Source: an uncultured Caulobacterales bacterium
GTDB lineage: Bacteria > Pseudomonadota > Alphaproteobacteria > Caulobacterales > Caulobacteraceae
Reading direction: 5' to 3'
Length of the DNA: 62,899 bases
NCBI GenBank assembly: GCA_903900155.1
Contig: CAIUMD010000065.1
Span: forward strand, 1-62,899
The translations under genes were made by a program, and so were the position numbers. The notes under the pieces are model-generated. The model searched no databases. It was given only the letters and a program-made list of their open reading frames with translations, and had not been told where the DNA came from. This document shows, piece after piece, positions 19,320 to 27,877 of this stretch (the stretch's first letter is position 1; each line of letters starts with the position of its first letter).

Positions 19320-21593
19320 TCAGTTCGCGGGCTTCACGGTCACGCGCTCGAGGACCCAGAACGGATCGAGCGTCTTGCTCGTGAAGCTGAGGCAAAGATC
19401 GACCTTACCGGCCTGCGCCGGCAAGCGGCCGCTGACGGTCGACAGGGCCGGATTTTTCGCGGAGTCGCCTAGCGGGATGGCGGCGATGCGCTCGCCGGTG
19501 CAGGAGAGGCGCACTTCCAGCTCGCCGCCGGGCGTAGCCGGGGCGCGCAGCGGGATCTTGTCGCGGTCCTTGCCGACCTGGAAGTTGAACGGGATCTGGC
19601 CGATGCGGGCGGTCAGCAGGGCCCCCTTGGGCAGCTCCGCGCCTTCCCAGATCCAGCACGGGTTGAAGATGTCGACGTCGAACATGGCCCGCTTGTCGAA
19701 GGCCGCCGGCGCGTCGTCGATCATCAAGAGCGGCACCTGGCTGGTGCAGCGCTTCAGCTGGCCGCTGACACGGGTATTCAGGCTGGCCGGGTCGACCTTG
19801 TAGACGCGCTCGCGGCCCAGGGCCTGGCCGTCGACGAAGGTGCGGGCCTTGACCGTCGCGCCCGCCGCCAGCTCCAGAGGGCCGGCATAGGCGGTCGAGC
19901 TCGTCGTCGGGGCCTTGCCGTCGGTGGTGTAGCGCACCTCGCCCACGCCCAGCGGCGCGGAGAGATCCAGCCTGGTCTTGCCGCCCTCGCCCGCCGACAG
20001 CTTGGGGCTGGGCTCGAACGGGATGGTGTTGGCGGTCACGCCCAGCACCTTCAGCCGCGCCATCTCGGCCGGCAGGCGGCGGGCGAAGTCGTCCCAGCTG
20101 ATGTCGGCCTCGCGCGTCCAGCCGCGTTCGGCCAGGGCGATGGCGCGCGGGAAGGCCATCTGCTGCATGCGGATGTCGGTCTGCATGTGCTCGGTCCAGA
20201 CATTGGCCTGGACGCCCAGGATGTGCTTGCGCTCGTCCGGGGTCAGCTGGGCCGGGGCTGGATCGAAGGCGTAGACATCCTTCAGGGTGATGATCTTGCC
20301 GCGCCCGGTCGGCTCTTCCCACGAGCCGCTCTGGCGATGGTCTAGATAGAGGGTCGGATGCGGCGACAGCACCGTGTCGTGGCCGGCCTTGGCCGCCGCG
20401 ATGGCGCCGTCGATGCCGCGCCAGGACATGACCGTGGCGTTGGGGGCGAGGCCCCCTTCGAGGATCTCGTCCCAGCCGATCAGGCGACGGCCGCGCTTGT
20501 CCAGGCTCTTGCCGACCCGCTGGATGAACCAGCTCTGCAGCTCATGTTCGTCCTTGAGGCCCAGTTCCTTGATCTTGGCCTGGATCTTCGGGCTGGCCTG
20601 CCATTGCTCCTTGGTGGCCTCGTCGCCGCCCACATGGATGAAGGGCGACGGGAAGATGTCCATCACCTCGTTCAGCACATTGTCCAGGAAGGCGAAGGTG
20701 GCGTCGTCGGTGTTGTAGAGCCAGGGGAACACGCCCCAGTCGCCCATATGGCTGGCGTCCGGCGCGGCCGTGCCCAGCTCCGGATAGGCCACGATCGGCG
20801 CCAGGGCGTGGCCCGGGGTCTCGATCTCGGGCACCACGGTGATGTTGCGGGCGGCGGCGTAGGCGACCAGCTCGCGGGCCTGGTCCTGGGTGTAGAAGCC
20901 GCCGTACTTGGGATCCTTAACCGCCGCGCCGGGATCGTGGCGCCAGCCGGCGACCTGCGTCAGCTTCGGATACTTCTTGATCTCCAGCCGCCAGCCCTGG
21001 TCGTCGACCAGGTGCCAGTGGAAGGTGTTCATCTTGTGCGCCGCCATCGCGTCGATGACCGCCTTCAGCGTGTCCAGCGACTGGACGTGACGAGCGCTGT
21101 CGATCATCAGGCCGCGCCAGGCGAAGCGCGGGGCGTCCTCGATCGCCGCGGCGGGAATGGCGACCGGGCCCTTGGCCGCGTCCGGCGTCGCCAGCTGCCA
21201 TAGCGACATGGCGCCGTAGAACAGGCCCGCGCGCTTGGCGGCGGCGATGGTCACGCCGCCGGGGGCGACGTCGAGCTTGTAGGCCTCGCCGGCCGGCCCT
21301 TCGCGGGTCAGGACGATCGCGCCCGGCGCGGGTCCCTCGACCACCACAGGGCGGAAGCCGCGCGAGCGCCGGATCAGGTCGGCCAGCTGGTTGGCCACGC
21401 CTCGCGCCTCGACGTCGCCCTTGGCGAAGGCGATGCGGGTCGCGGCGGAAAGCTTGAAGGTCCCCTCGGCGCGGACGGCCTTGGCCGGCGCAGGGGTCAG
21501 GGTGAGGCCGGCGGACTCGGCATTCGCGGCGTTGGCGCAAAGCGCTGCGGCCAGGGCGATCGCCGAAACGGCGACGGTGCGGAGCGAAGTCAT
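19320..21593 (-). CDS. beta-N-acetylhexosaminidase, glycoside hydrolase family 20
   Basis: About 757 residues, with ATG at 21593 (a GTG two codons earlier is possible). A signal peptide (LRTVAVSAIALAAALCANAANA) directs export. Domain order is a GH20b-type N-terminal domain, then the GH20 barrel with GLMIDSARH, FHWHLVDDQGWRLEI, HVGGDEATKEQW (the catalytic Asp-Glu pair) and WDEIL. A chitobiase-type C-terminal domain and a galactose-binding-like end (to residue 757) follow. It trims terminal GlcNAc from chito-oligosaccharides. It stops 11 bases before the PTS fusion gene on the same strand and so feeds the GlcNAc uptake route. Confidence 0.94.
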   Translation of the reverse strand: MTSLRTVAVSAIALAAALCANAANAESAGLTLTPAPAKAVRAEGTFKLSAATRIAFAKGDVEARGVANQLADLIRRSRGFRPVVVEGPAPGAIVLTREGPAGEAYKLDVAPGGVTIAAAKRAGLFYGAMSLWQLATPDAAKGPVAIPAAAIEDAPRFAWRGLMIDSARHVQSLDTLKAVIDAMAAHKMNTFHWHLVDDQGWRLEIKKYPKLTQVAGWRHDPGAAVKDPKYGGFYTQDQARELVAYAAARNITVVPEIETPGHALAPIVAYPELGTAAPDASHMGDWGVFPWLYNTDDATFAFLDNVLNEVMDIFPSPFIHVGGDEATKEQWQASPKIQAKIKELGLKDEHELQSWFIQRVGKSLDKRGRRLIGWDEILEGGLAPNATVMSWRGIDGAIAAAKAGHDTVLSPHPTLYLDHRQSGSWEEPTGRGKIITLKDVYAFDPAPAQLTPDERKHILGVQANVWTEHMQTDIRMQQMAFPRAIALAERGWTREADISWDDFARRLPAEMARLKVLGVTANTIPFEPSPKLSAGEGGKTRLDLSAPLGVGEVRYTTDGKAPTTSSTAYAGPLELAAGATVKARTFVDGQALGRERVYKVDPASLNTRVSGQLKRCTSQVPLLMIDDAPAAFDKRAMFDVDIFNPCWIWEGAELPKGALLTARIGQIPFNFQVGKDRDKIPLRAPATPGGELEVRLSCTGERIAAIPLGDSAKNPALSTVSGRLPAQAGKVDLCLSFTSKTLDPFWVLERVTVKPAN

Positions 21594-21691
21594 GGTCACG
21601 CGGCCTCGAAACTAAGGTCAGTCGACAGCCGGCAAAAAGCGGGCGGGACGGCCTAGAGCGTGGCGAATGCCACGCTCCAGCCTTTCATGCA

Positions 21692-21727
21692 GAGGCTCTT
21701 GATCCGCTTTCGCGGATCAAGAGCCTC
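21692..21727. repeat. strong perfect hairpin between TonB receptor and hexosaminidase
   Basis: A 16-bp perfect stem (21692-21707 with 21712-21727) has loop TTTC. Just before it, GAGCGTGGC/GCCACGCTC forms a smaller hairpin near 21657-21677. Both lie in a 285-base gap between two minus-strand genes. No T-run follows, so the likely roles are transcript processing or decay control that lets receptor and enzyme be expressed at different levels. The rest of the gap holds nothing else I can identify. Confidence 0.75.
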
Positions 21728-21884
21728 GGGCCATCCCGCCCCAGCTCCATGCTTGCAGTCAGGAGGGGGTCGATCGCATGGGGAGCCGAGCCGGTCATGG
21801 ACTGATCCTGACCAAGCTCCCCGCGCGAAGCAATTGTGCTGCGGCCGGAGGCTCCGGATGAGCCGGAACCTCCGCCGCCGAACA

Positions 21885-24548
21885 TCAAAAGCTGACGTTC
21901 AGCGTGGCTTGCAGCTTGCGGCCCGTGCGGTAGACGCCGCGCGCGAGGGCCGTGGTGTTGGCATAGGCGTAGTACTCGGTGTCGAGCAGGTTCTGGCCCG
22001 AGACCGACAGGGTGATGTTCTGGTTCACCGCATAGCCGACGGTGGCGTCCAGGCTCTTCTGGGCGCGGACGAACATGTTGTCGCCGCGGTCCACGCCGGT
22101 GAAGTACTTCGAGCGCCAGTTGAACGTCGCCCGGGCCGAGAACGGACCCATTTCATAGAAGGGGCTGATGTTGATCTGGTTCTTCGAGTTGTAGGGCAGC
22201 GGCGCGCCGGCCTTACCCGAAGCATCGGCATAGGTGTAGTTGGCCAGCAGGCCGAAGCCGTGGGCGAAGTTCTGCTGGTAGGCGACCGCCAGACCCTTCA
22301 CCTCGGCCGAGCCCGCATTGAACGGACGGCTGATCTGATAGGTCGTGACCCGGTTCTGCGACTGGTTGAAGTACTGTTCCGGCTGGGTCTGCGTCAGGAT
22401 GTAGTTGTTGATGTCCTTGTAGAAGACTTCGGCCGACAGGATGGCTTGCGGCTGGAAGTACCACTCGGCCGAGGCGTTGAAGTTGCTCGACTTGTAGGGA
22501 TCCAGGTTCGGGTTGCCGCCGCCGCCGGTCAGGATGCCGTCCGACAGCCAGAAGTAGTTGGTCATGTCCGCGTAGTTCGGGCGGGCGATCACCTGGGCGG
22601 CCGCGAAGCGGAACACCAGGTCCTCACGCGCATCGACGATGATGTTCACGCTGGGCAGGACGTTGTCGTAGCTCTTCTTGGTCGTCTGCCAGGTCCAGTC
22701 GGCGGCGGCGTTGCAGGCCGCGCCGGGCTTGCAGACGTAACCGGCGCTGTTGACCGAGGTCTTCACGTAGCGGACGCCGAAGTTACCGCGAATATTGTCG
22801 GCCTTGAAATTGGCCTGGGCGTAGGCGGCGTCGATGTTTTCTTCGATGTTCCAGTTGCCGGCCGTGAACTCGGCGGCGGCGAAGATCGACGGGGTCGGCA
22901 TCTTGCCGCCAGCCGGCAGCCACTTGCCGCTCTGGACGTAGTCGACCATCGACTGGCCGCTGATCCGGAAGCGGTTCTGCATCTGGCTGTTAACGCCGTC
23001 GAAGCCCTTCAGGTAGTTGCCCGGGACCTGGCTGGCGCTGAACAGCGACGCCGGAGCGGCGACGCCGGTGATGGCGATGCCGGCATATTGCTGGCCGGTC
23101 TGGTGCTCACGACGCTTGTAGCCGACCTGGACGCGCTGGATCACGCCGTCGAAGTCCTTGCCCAGATCGATCTGGGCGTACTTCTCTTCGTCGGTCGTCG
23201 GCTTGGAGACGAGGTTGCCGCTCCAGCCCGGATCGGTCGCGAAGGCGGCCGGATTGCCCAGCACGTTGGTCGTGTAGGACAGGTTGCCCGGGGTCTTCGG
23301 CGCGCCCGACAGGTCGACGGTGTAGTCGGCCCAGTTCAGGAACTCGAGGAAGACCTGACGCTTGGTGCCGCCGTTGGCCGTCGACTTGCCGATTTCGCCG
23401 TTCAGGTCCCAGCTGTCGCCCTTGTACCCGCCCTTCAGGTGGTAGGTGTCGGAGTTCAGGCCGGCTTCGCGATACTGCACGTCCAGGACGCTGAGCGCGT
23501 TCTTGAACGAGGCCTTGCTGACCACGCCGTCCTTGACGCTCAGGTCGGTCAGGGCGCCCAGGCTGTTCCAGGTGTTGCCCTGGAAGGCGTACATCGACTG
23601 GTTGGTGTTGTCGTAGTCAGCCTTGATCTTCAGCCAGTTGAACTCGAACGACAGGGCGTCGGTCGGCTTCCACTGCAGGGCGGTGGTGTAGGTGGTGCGC
23701 TTGCGGCCTTGCTCGAAGTACGACGTGCCGAAGGCGTTCGGGCTGCGGGCGTTCAGGTTGGCCGTCAGGGTCGTGGCGCACGAGCCGGTGCAGCCGCGGG
23801 TCCGCGAGTCCACCGGGTTGTCCGGGTTGCCGCCGGCCCACTGGTTGGCGGCGATGGTGCCGTAGCTTTCGACGCCGTCACGACGCAGCTGATCTTCGGC
23901 GCGCTGCACCGAGAAGCTGGCGCCGAAGGTCTGGGCCTGGTTCTTCCAGCTGACCAGCAGCGAGCCCTGGGCGGAGCCCTTCTTCGAGCGGTCATTATAA
24001 AGATAGCTCACCGCGCCGGCGATCAGGCCCGACTTCAGGTCCAGCGGCTTGCGGGTGTTGACGATGACCGTACCGCCGATGCTGCCTTCGTCGATGCGCG
24101 GCTCGGGCGACTTGAACACCTCGACCTTGCCGACGATCTGCGGCGCCAGCAGGGCGTAGTTGAAGGTGCGGCCCGGCGAGTCGAGGATGAACCAGTCGGC
24201 GGACGCGACGGTCTGGCCGTTCAGCAGGGTGCGGTTCAGCGCCGGGTCGGTGCCCAGGATGCTGACCTTTTCACCTTGGCCGAACGCGCGGTCGACGGTG
24301 ACGCCCGGGACGATCGTCAGGGCTTCGGCGACGTTGGTGCTCGGGAACTTGCCGACATCTTCGGCGGTGACGACGTCGACAATGGCGTCGGCGCGGCGCT
24401 TGGACTCGATGGATTGCAGAAGCGAGGCGCGGATGCCGGTGACGACAACCTCCTCGACGGTGCTGTCCTGGGCCAGGGCCGGCGCGGCGGCGAGGACCGC
24501 CATGGCGCTAGCGGAGGCGGCCAGGACGGCCTTGTGGAAATACTTCAT
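21885..24548 (-). CDS. TonB-dependent receptor of the N-acetylglucosamine locus
   Basis: 887 residues. A signal peptide (MKYFHKAVLAASASAMAVLAAAPALA) is followed by a TonB box (VEEVVVTGIRASLLQSIESKR), typical of carbohydrate receptors of Caulobacter and Xanthomonas. The plug motifs are AEALTIVPGVTVDR, LLNGQ and IDEGSIGGTVIVNTRKP; the barrel ends in LQATLNVSF. By position next to hexosaminidase, PTS, NagA and the GntR regulator it should import GlcNAc or chito-oligosaccharides across the outer membrane; this substrate is an inference from context and from the known GlcNAc receptor of C. crescentus. Two operator-like boxes lie within 80-180 bases upstream of its start, the nearest 54 bases away. 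Confidence 0.94.
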   Translation of the reverse strand: MKYFHKAVLAASASAMAVLAAAPALAQDSTVEEVVVTGIRASLLQSIESKRRADAIVDVVTAEDVGKFPSTNVAEALTIVPGVTVDRAFGQGEKVSILGTDPALNRTLLNGQTVASADWFILDSPGRTFNYALLAPQIVGKVEVFKSPEPRIDEGSIGGTVIVNTRKPLDLKSGLIAGAVSYLYNDRSKKGSAQGSLLVSWKNQAQTFGASFSVQRAEDQLRRDGVESYGTIAANQWAGGNPDNPVDSRTRGCTGSCATTLTANLNARSPNAFGTSYFEQGRKRTTYTTALQWKPTDALSFEFNWLKIKADYDNTNQSMYAFQGNTWNSLGALTDLSVKDGVVSKASFKNALSVLDVQYREAGLNSDTYHLKGGYKGDSWDLNGEIGKSTANGGTKRQVFLEFLNWADYTVDLSGAPKTPGNLSYTTNVLGNPAAFATDPGWSGNLVSKPTTDEEKYAQIDLGKDFDGVIQRVQVGYKRREHQTGQQYAGIAITGVAAPASLFSASQVPGNYLKGFDGVNSQMQNRFRISGQSMVDYVQSGKWLPAGGKMPTPSIFAAAEFTAGNWNIEENIDAAYAQANFKADNIRGNFGVRYVKTSVNSAGYVCKPGAACNAAADWTWQTTKKSYDNVLPSVNIIVDAREDLVFRFAAAQVIARPNYADMTNYFWLSDGILTGGGGNPNLDPYKSSNFNASAEWYFQPQAILSAEVFYKDINNYILTQTQPEQYFNQSQNRVTTYQISRPFNAGSAEVKGLAVAYQQNFAHGFGLLANYTYADASGKAGAPLPYNSKNQINISPFYEMGPFSARATFNWRSKYFTGVDRGDNMFVRAQKSLDATVGYAVNQNITLSVSGQNLLDTEYYAYANTTALARGVYRTGRKLQATLNVSF

Positions 24549-24601
24549 CGTTCAATTCTCCCCATTTGCTCGGCTGCTCGGACCGCAAGCCAAACCCCAA
24601 A

Positions 24602-24619
24602 GACCAATTCGATACCAAT
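24602..24619 (-). promoter_or_regulatory. candidate GntR operator box 1 (receptor side)
   Basis: Read on the minus strand the 18-mer is ATTGGTATCGAATTGGTC. It matches box 2 at 15 of 18 positions and lies 54 bases upstream of the TonB receptor start. The repeated TTGGT half-sites spaced ten bases apart suggest binding by the adjacent GntR-type regulator. Confidence 0.65.
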
Positions 24620-24708
24620 CAACCCCGGAAACCCCGTGGAACCTGGTACTTCTCAAGCCTCGGACGCTGACTGTGACGGAAATTTTTCATCTGACAAGGC
24701 CAAAAAGA

Positions 24709-24726
24709 AACCAATTGCAGACCACG
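24709..24726 (-). promoter_or_regulatory. candidate GntR operator box 3, weaker
   Basis: The minus-strand sequence CGTGGTCTGCAATTGGTT matches box 1 at 12 of 18 positions and keeps both TGGT half-sites at the same spacing. It lies in the middle of the divergent region and could be an auxiliary site. Confidence 0.35.
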
Positions 24727-24731
24727 TTCTT

Positions 24732-24749
24732 ATTGGTATGAAAATGGTC
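24732..24749 (+). promoter_or_regulatory. candidate GntR operator box 2 (regulator side)
   Basis: ATTGGTATGAAAATGGTC is oriented oppositely to box 1 and lies 96 bases upstream of the GntR start. Together the two boxes frame the divergent promoters, which fits autoregulation plus control of the receptor. Confidence 0.65.
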
Positions 24750-24844
24750 ATATGCTATCGAAGCAGGCGTAGGGCGCTGCTGGATGCGCGCCGATCGCGC
24801 ATCCGCCTTCGGGAGCGCCTTTGGGGGTGAAGGGAGGGCTGTGA

Positions 24845-25588
24845 ATGACGTTTGCTGAACGGATCGGCCGGCTCGACGCCGCCGGCGACCACGCCCCGCT
24901 CTACAAGCAGTTGCAGCGCGCCCTGCGCGAGGCCATCCAGAAAAAGGTGCTGTCGCCCGACGACGCCTTGCCCGCCGAGCGCGACCTGGCCGAAGAATTC
25001 GGCATCTCGCGCATCACCGTCCGCAAGGCGCTGGACGGCCTGGTCAGCGAGGGTCTTCTCACCCGCCGCCAGGGCGCGGGCACCTTCGTCGCCGCGCGCG
25101 TGGAAAAGAGCTTCTCCAAGCTGTCGTCCTTCACCGAGGACATGATCTCGCGCGGACGCGTGCCGCGCAGCGAATGGATCAGCCGCAGCGAAGGCCAGGT
25201 GAACCCGGAAGAGTCGCTGACCCTGGGCTTGTCGCCCGGCACATCGGTCTTCCGCTTCGCCCGCATCCGTTATGCCGACGGCGCGCCGATGGCCGTGGAG
25301 TACACCACGATCGCCGCCTTCGCCCTGCCCTCCACCGAAATCGTCGAGACCTCGCTTTACGAGGCCCTGGAATCGACCGGCCACCGCCCCGTGCGCGCTC
25401 TTCAGCGGCTGCGCGCGGTGCTGTTCCAGGCTGAACAGGCCGACCTGCTGGGCGTTCCCGTCAAGGACGCCGGCCTGCTGATCGAGCGGCGCGGCTTCCT
25501 GCGCGACGGCCGGGCGGTGGAAGTCACGCAATCCTATTATCGCGGCGATGCGTACGATTTCGTCGCCGAATTGAACTCTCTGTCCTGA
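24845..25588 (+). CDS. GntR/HutC-family regulator of amino-sugar catabolism
   Basis: 247 residues with a strong ribosome site (GGAGGG six to seven bases upstream). The N-terminal winged helix-turn-helix (PLYKQLQRALREAI ... DLAEEFGISRITVRKALDGLVSEGLLTRRQGAGTFV) is followed by a UTRA ligand domain, about residues 90-235, ending in VTQSYYRGDAYDFVAEL. This is the HutC subfamily that includes NagR and DasR regulators, which sense GlcNAc-6-phosphate or GlcN-6-phosphate. It heads the operon with the deaminase and nagA and is divergent from the GlcNAc receptor. It probably represses both directions through the boxes in between. Confidence 0.93.
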   Translation: MTFAERIGRLDAAGDHAPLYKQLQRALREAIQKKVLSPDDALPAERDLAEEFGISRITVRKALDGLVSEGLLTRRQGAGTFVAARVEKSFSKLSSFTEDMISRGRVPRSEWISRSEGQVNPEESLTLGLSPGTSVFRFARIRYADGAPMAVEYTTIAAFALPSTEIVETSLYEALESTGHRPVRALQRLRAVLFQAEQADLLGVPVKDAGLLIERRGFLRDGRAVEVTQSYYRGDAYDFVAELNSLS

Positions 25589-25617
25589 GTTAGGAGTTGA
25601 GCTTGGAGGCGACCGTC

Positions 25618-26679
25618 TTGACCCGTCCTGAGAGCCCCGCGACCGCGCGGTTGTCGCCAGAGTCCACGCGCATGTTCCTGGAGGCCGGCGAGGCCGCGTC
25701 GGTCGCCGCGACCCAGCTGACCGCCAACGCCCACAAGATCGAGGCCTTGGCCGAGCGCCTGCGGGCCAACCCGCCGCGCGTGGTCGTCACCATCGCCCGC
25801 GGCAGCAGCGACCACGCCGCCACCTTCGCCCGCTATCTGATCGAGACCAAGGCCGGGGTGCTGACCTCGTCGGCCGGCCTGTCGGTCAGCTCGGTCTACG
25901 ACGCCTCGCCGAACCTGGAAGGCGCTTTGGTGCTGGCCATCTCGCAGTCGGGCAAGAGCCCCGACCTGCTGGCGTCGGTGAAGGCCGCGAAGGCCGCCGG
26001 CGCCTATGCCGTCGCCCTGGTCAACGTCACGGACTCGCCGTTGGCGCAGCTGGCCGACGAGGTCATCCCGCTGCACGCCGGTCCCGAGCTGTCGGTGGCC
26101 GCCACCAAGTCCTACATCGCCGCCCTGGTCGCCATCACCCAGCTGATCGCCGCCTGGACGCAGGACGACGCGCTGACCTCGGCCTTGTCCAGCCTTCCCA
26201 AGGCGCTCGCGGAGGCCTGGACCCAGGACTGGTCGCCGGCCGTCGAGAGCCTGAAGCTGGTCCGCAACCTCTATGTCCTGGGTCGCGGCGTCGGCTTCGG
26301 CGTGGCCCTGGAAGCGGCCTTGAAGTTCAAGGAGACCTGCGGCCTGCACGCCGAGGCCTTCAGCGCCGCCGAAGTGCTGCACGGCCCCATGGCCCTGGTG
26401 AAGGACGGCTTCCCGGCCCTCGTCTTCGCCCAGAACGACGAGAGCCGCGCCAGCGTCGACGACATGGCCAAGGGCCTGCGCGCGCGCGGGGCTACGGTGC
26501 TGATGGCCGCGCCGGGCGAGACCGGTGAAGGCGTCCTGCCGACCGTCTCGGCCCATCCGGTGCTGGAGCCGATCCTGATGATCCAGAGCTTCTACCGCAT
26601 GGCCAACGCCCTGTCGGTCGCCCGCGGCTACAATCCCGACAGCCCGCCCCACCTCAACAAGGTCACCGAAACCGTCTGA
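25618..26679 (+). CDS. SIS-domain glucosamine-6-phosphate deaminase (NagB-II type)
   Basis: About 353 residues. TTG at 25618 is preferred because GGAGG lies eight bases upstream; TTGs at 25597 and 25603 and a later ATG at 25672 are alternatives. Two SIS sugar-isomerase domains are present, with ARGSSDHAATFARYL, ISQSGKSPDLL, ATKSYIA and GRGVGFGVALEAALKFKETCGLHAEAFSAAEVLHGP. It resembles the isomerase half of GlmS but lacks the glutaminase domain, which is the mark of NagB-II deaminases converting GlcN-6-phosphate to fructose-6-phosphate and ammonia. It overlaps nagA by one base (TGATG), so the two are translationally coupled. Confidence 0.92.
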   Translation: MTRPESPATARLSPESTRMFLEAGEAASVAATQLTANAHKIEALAERLRANPPRVVVTIARGSSDHAATFARYLIETKAGVLTSSAGLSVSSVYDASPNLEGALVLAISQSGKSPDLLASVKAAKAAGAYAVALVNVTDSPLAQLADEVIPLHAGPELSVAATKSYIAALVAITQLIAAWTQDDALTSALSSLPKALAEAWTQDWSPAVESLKLVRNLYVLGRGVGFGVALEAALKFKETCGLHAEAFSAAEVLHGPMALVKDGFPALVFAQNDESRASVDDMAKGLRARGATVLMAAPGETGEGVLPTVSAHPVLEPILMIQSFYRMANALSVARGYNPDSPPHLNKVTETV

Positions 26680-27815
26680 TGCTGGCTGCTCTCGTCAATG
26701 GCCGCGTCCTGACGGCTACCGGTGTCGAAACCGGCAAGGCCGTGCTGGTCGAAGGCGGCAAGATCGCCGGCGTCGTCGCCGCGTCCGAGGTCCCGGCCGG
26801 CGCCGAGCGTGTCGACCTGGACGGCGGCCTGCTGGTCCCCGGCTATATCGACACCCAGGTCAATGGCGGCGGGGGCGTCCTCTTCAACGACTCGCCCACG
26901 CCCGAGGCCATCGCCGCGATCGGCGCGGCCCATCGCGCCTATGGCGCGACCGGTTTCCTGCCGACCCTGATCAGCGACGACCTGTCCGTCGTCGACCAGG
27001 CCATGCGCGCCACGGAAGCGGCCATCGAGCAGGGCGTCCCGGGCGTGCTGGGCGTCCATATCGAGGGCCCGTTCCTCAATCCCAAGCGTAAGGGCATCCA
27101 CGACGAGGGCAAGTTCCGGGTCATCGACGAGGAGGCGCTTGAGCTGCTCTCGTCGCTGAAGGTCGGAAAGACCCTGGTGACCCTGGCCCCCGAGCGGACC
27201 ACGCCGGACATGATCCAGCGCCTGGCGAACGCCGGGGTGCATGTCGCCGCCGGCCACACCAACGCCCTCTACGCCACGATGCGCCAGGCGCTGGACCACG
27301 GCCTGACCGGCTTTACGCACCTGTTCAACGCCATGTCGCCCCTGACCAGTCGCGAGCCCGGCGCGGTCGGCGCGGCGCTGGAGAGCCTGACCGCCTGGTG
27401 CGGCCTGATCGTCGACGGCCGCCACGTCGATCCGGTGACCCTGAAGCTGGCCCTGCGCACGCGGCCCCTGGACCGCTTCATGCTGGTGACCGACGCCATG
27501 CCGACCGTGGGTCTGACCGACAAGCGCTTCACCCTGCAGGGCCGCGAGATCGTGGTCCGCGACGGCGTCTGCGTCGGCGACGACGGCACCCTGGCCGGCT
27601 CGGACCTCGACATGGCCGGCGCGGTCCGCAACACCGTCCAGATGCTGGACGTGCGCCTGGAGGACGCGGTGATGATGGCCTCGGCCGCCCCGGCGGCGTT
27701 CCTGGGGCTGGAGGGCCAGCGCGGCCGGATCGCGCCGGGCTATGCGGCGGACTTCTGCCTGCTGAACGAGGATCTGTCGGTCCGGCGAACCTGGATCGAC
27801 GGCGTTTCGGCCTAG
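26679..27815 (+). CDS. nagA: N-acetylglucosamine-6-phosphate deacetylase
   Basis: 378 residues of the amidohydrolase superfamily. The expected motifs are all present: HIEGPFLNPKRKGIHD (metal Glu), GHTNA and THLFNAMSP (substrate and metal histidines), DGRHVDP, and the catalytic Asp in LVTDAMP near residue 270. It removes acetate from GlcNAc-6-phosphate to give GlcN-6-phosphate for the deaminase encoded just upstream. Its ATG shares one base with the upstream stop. A strong terminator follows. Confidence 0.97.
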   Translation: MLAALVNGRVLTATGVETGKAVLVEGGKIAGVVAASEVPAGAERVDLDGGLLVPGYIDTQVNGGGGVLFNDSPTPEAIAAIGAAHRAYGATGFLPTLISDDLSVVDQAMRATEAAIEQGVPGVLGVHIEGPFLNPKRKGIHDEGKFRVIDEEALELLSSLKVGKTLVTLAPERTTPDMIQRLANAGVHVAAGHTNALYATMRQALDHGLTGFTHLFNAMSPLTSREPGAVGAALESLTAWCGLIVDGRHVDPVTLKLALRTRPLDRFMLVTDAMPTVGLTDKRFTLQGREIVVRDGVCVGDDGTLAGSDLDMAGAVRNTVQMLDVRLEDAVMMASAAPAAFLGLEGQRGRIAPGYAADFCLLNEDLSVRRTWIDGVSA

Positions 27816-27819
27816 CAAA

Positions 27820-27849
27820 AAGGGCGCTGACCGCGAGGTCAGCGCCCTT
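27820..27849. terminator. bidirectional intrinsic terminator
   Basis: AAGGGCGCTGACC pairs perfectly over 13 bp with GGTCAGCGCCCTT around loop GCGA. Read from the minus strand it is followed by TTTTT, a good terminator for the TonB receptor. In the plus direction the tail is CTCGTTT, weaker but usable for the nagA operon. The two operons converge here. Confidence 0.88.
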
Positions 27850-27877
27850 CTCGTTTCAGGCTAGGCCCGGTGGAAGC

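Noticed and set aside
21660..24830. Plus-strand frame of more than 1000 codons opposite the GlcNAc TonB receptor
   Set aside because: Same shadow effect: it mirrors the receptor gene, begins within a hairpin repeat, and has a monotonous Val/Arg/Gly/Ala composition.
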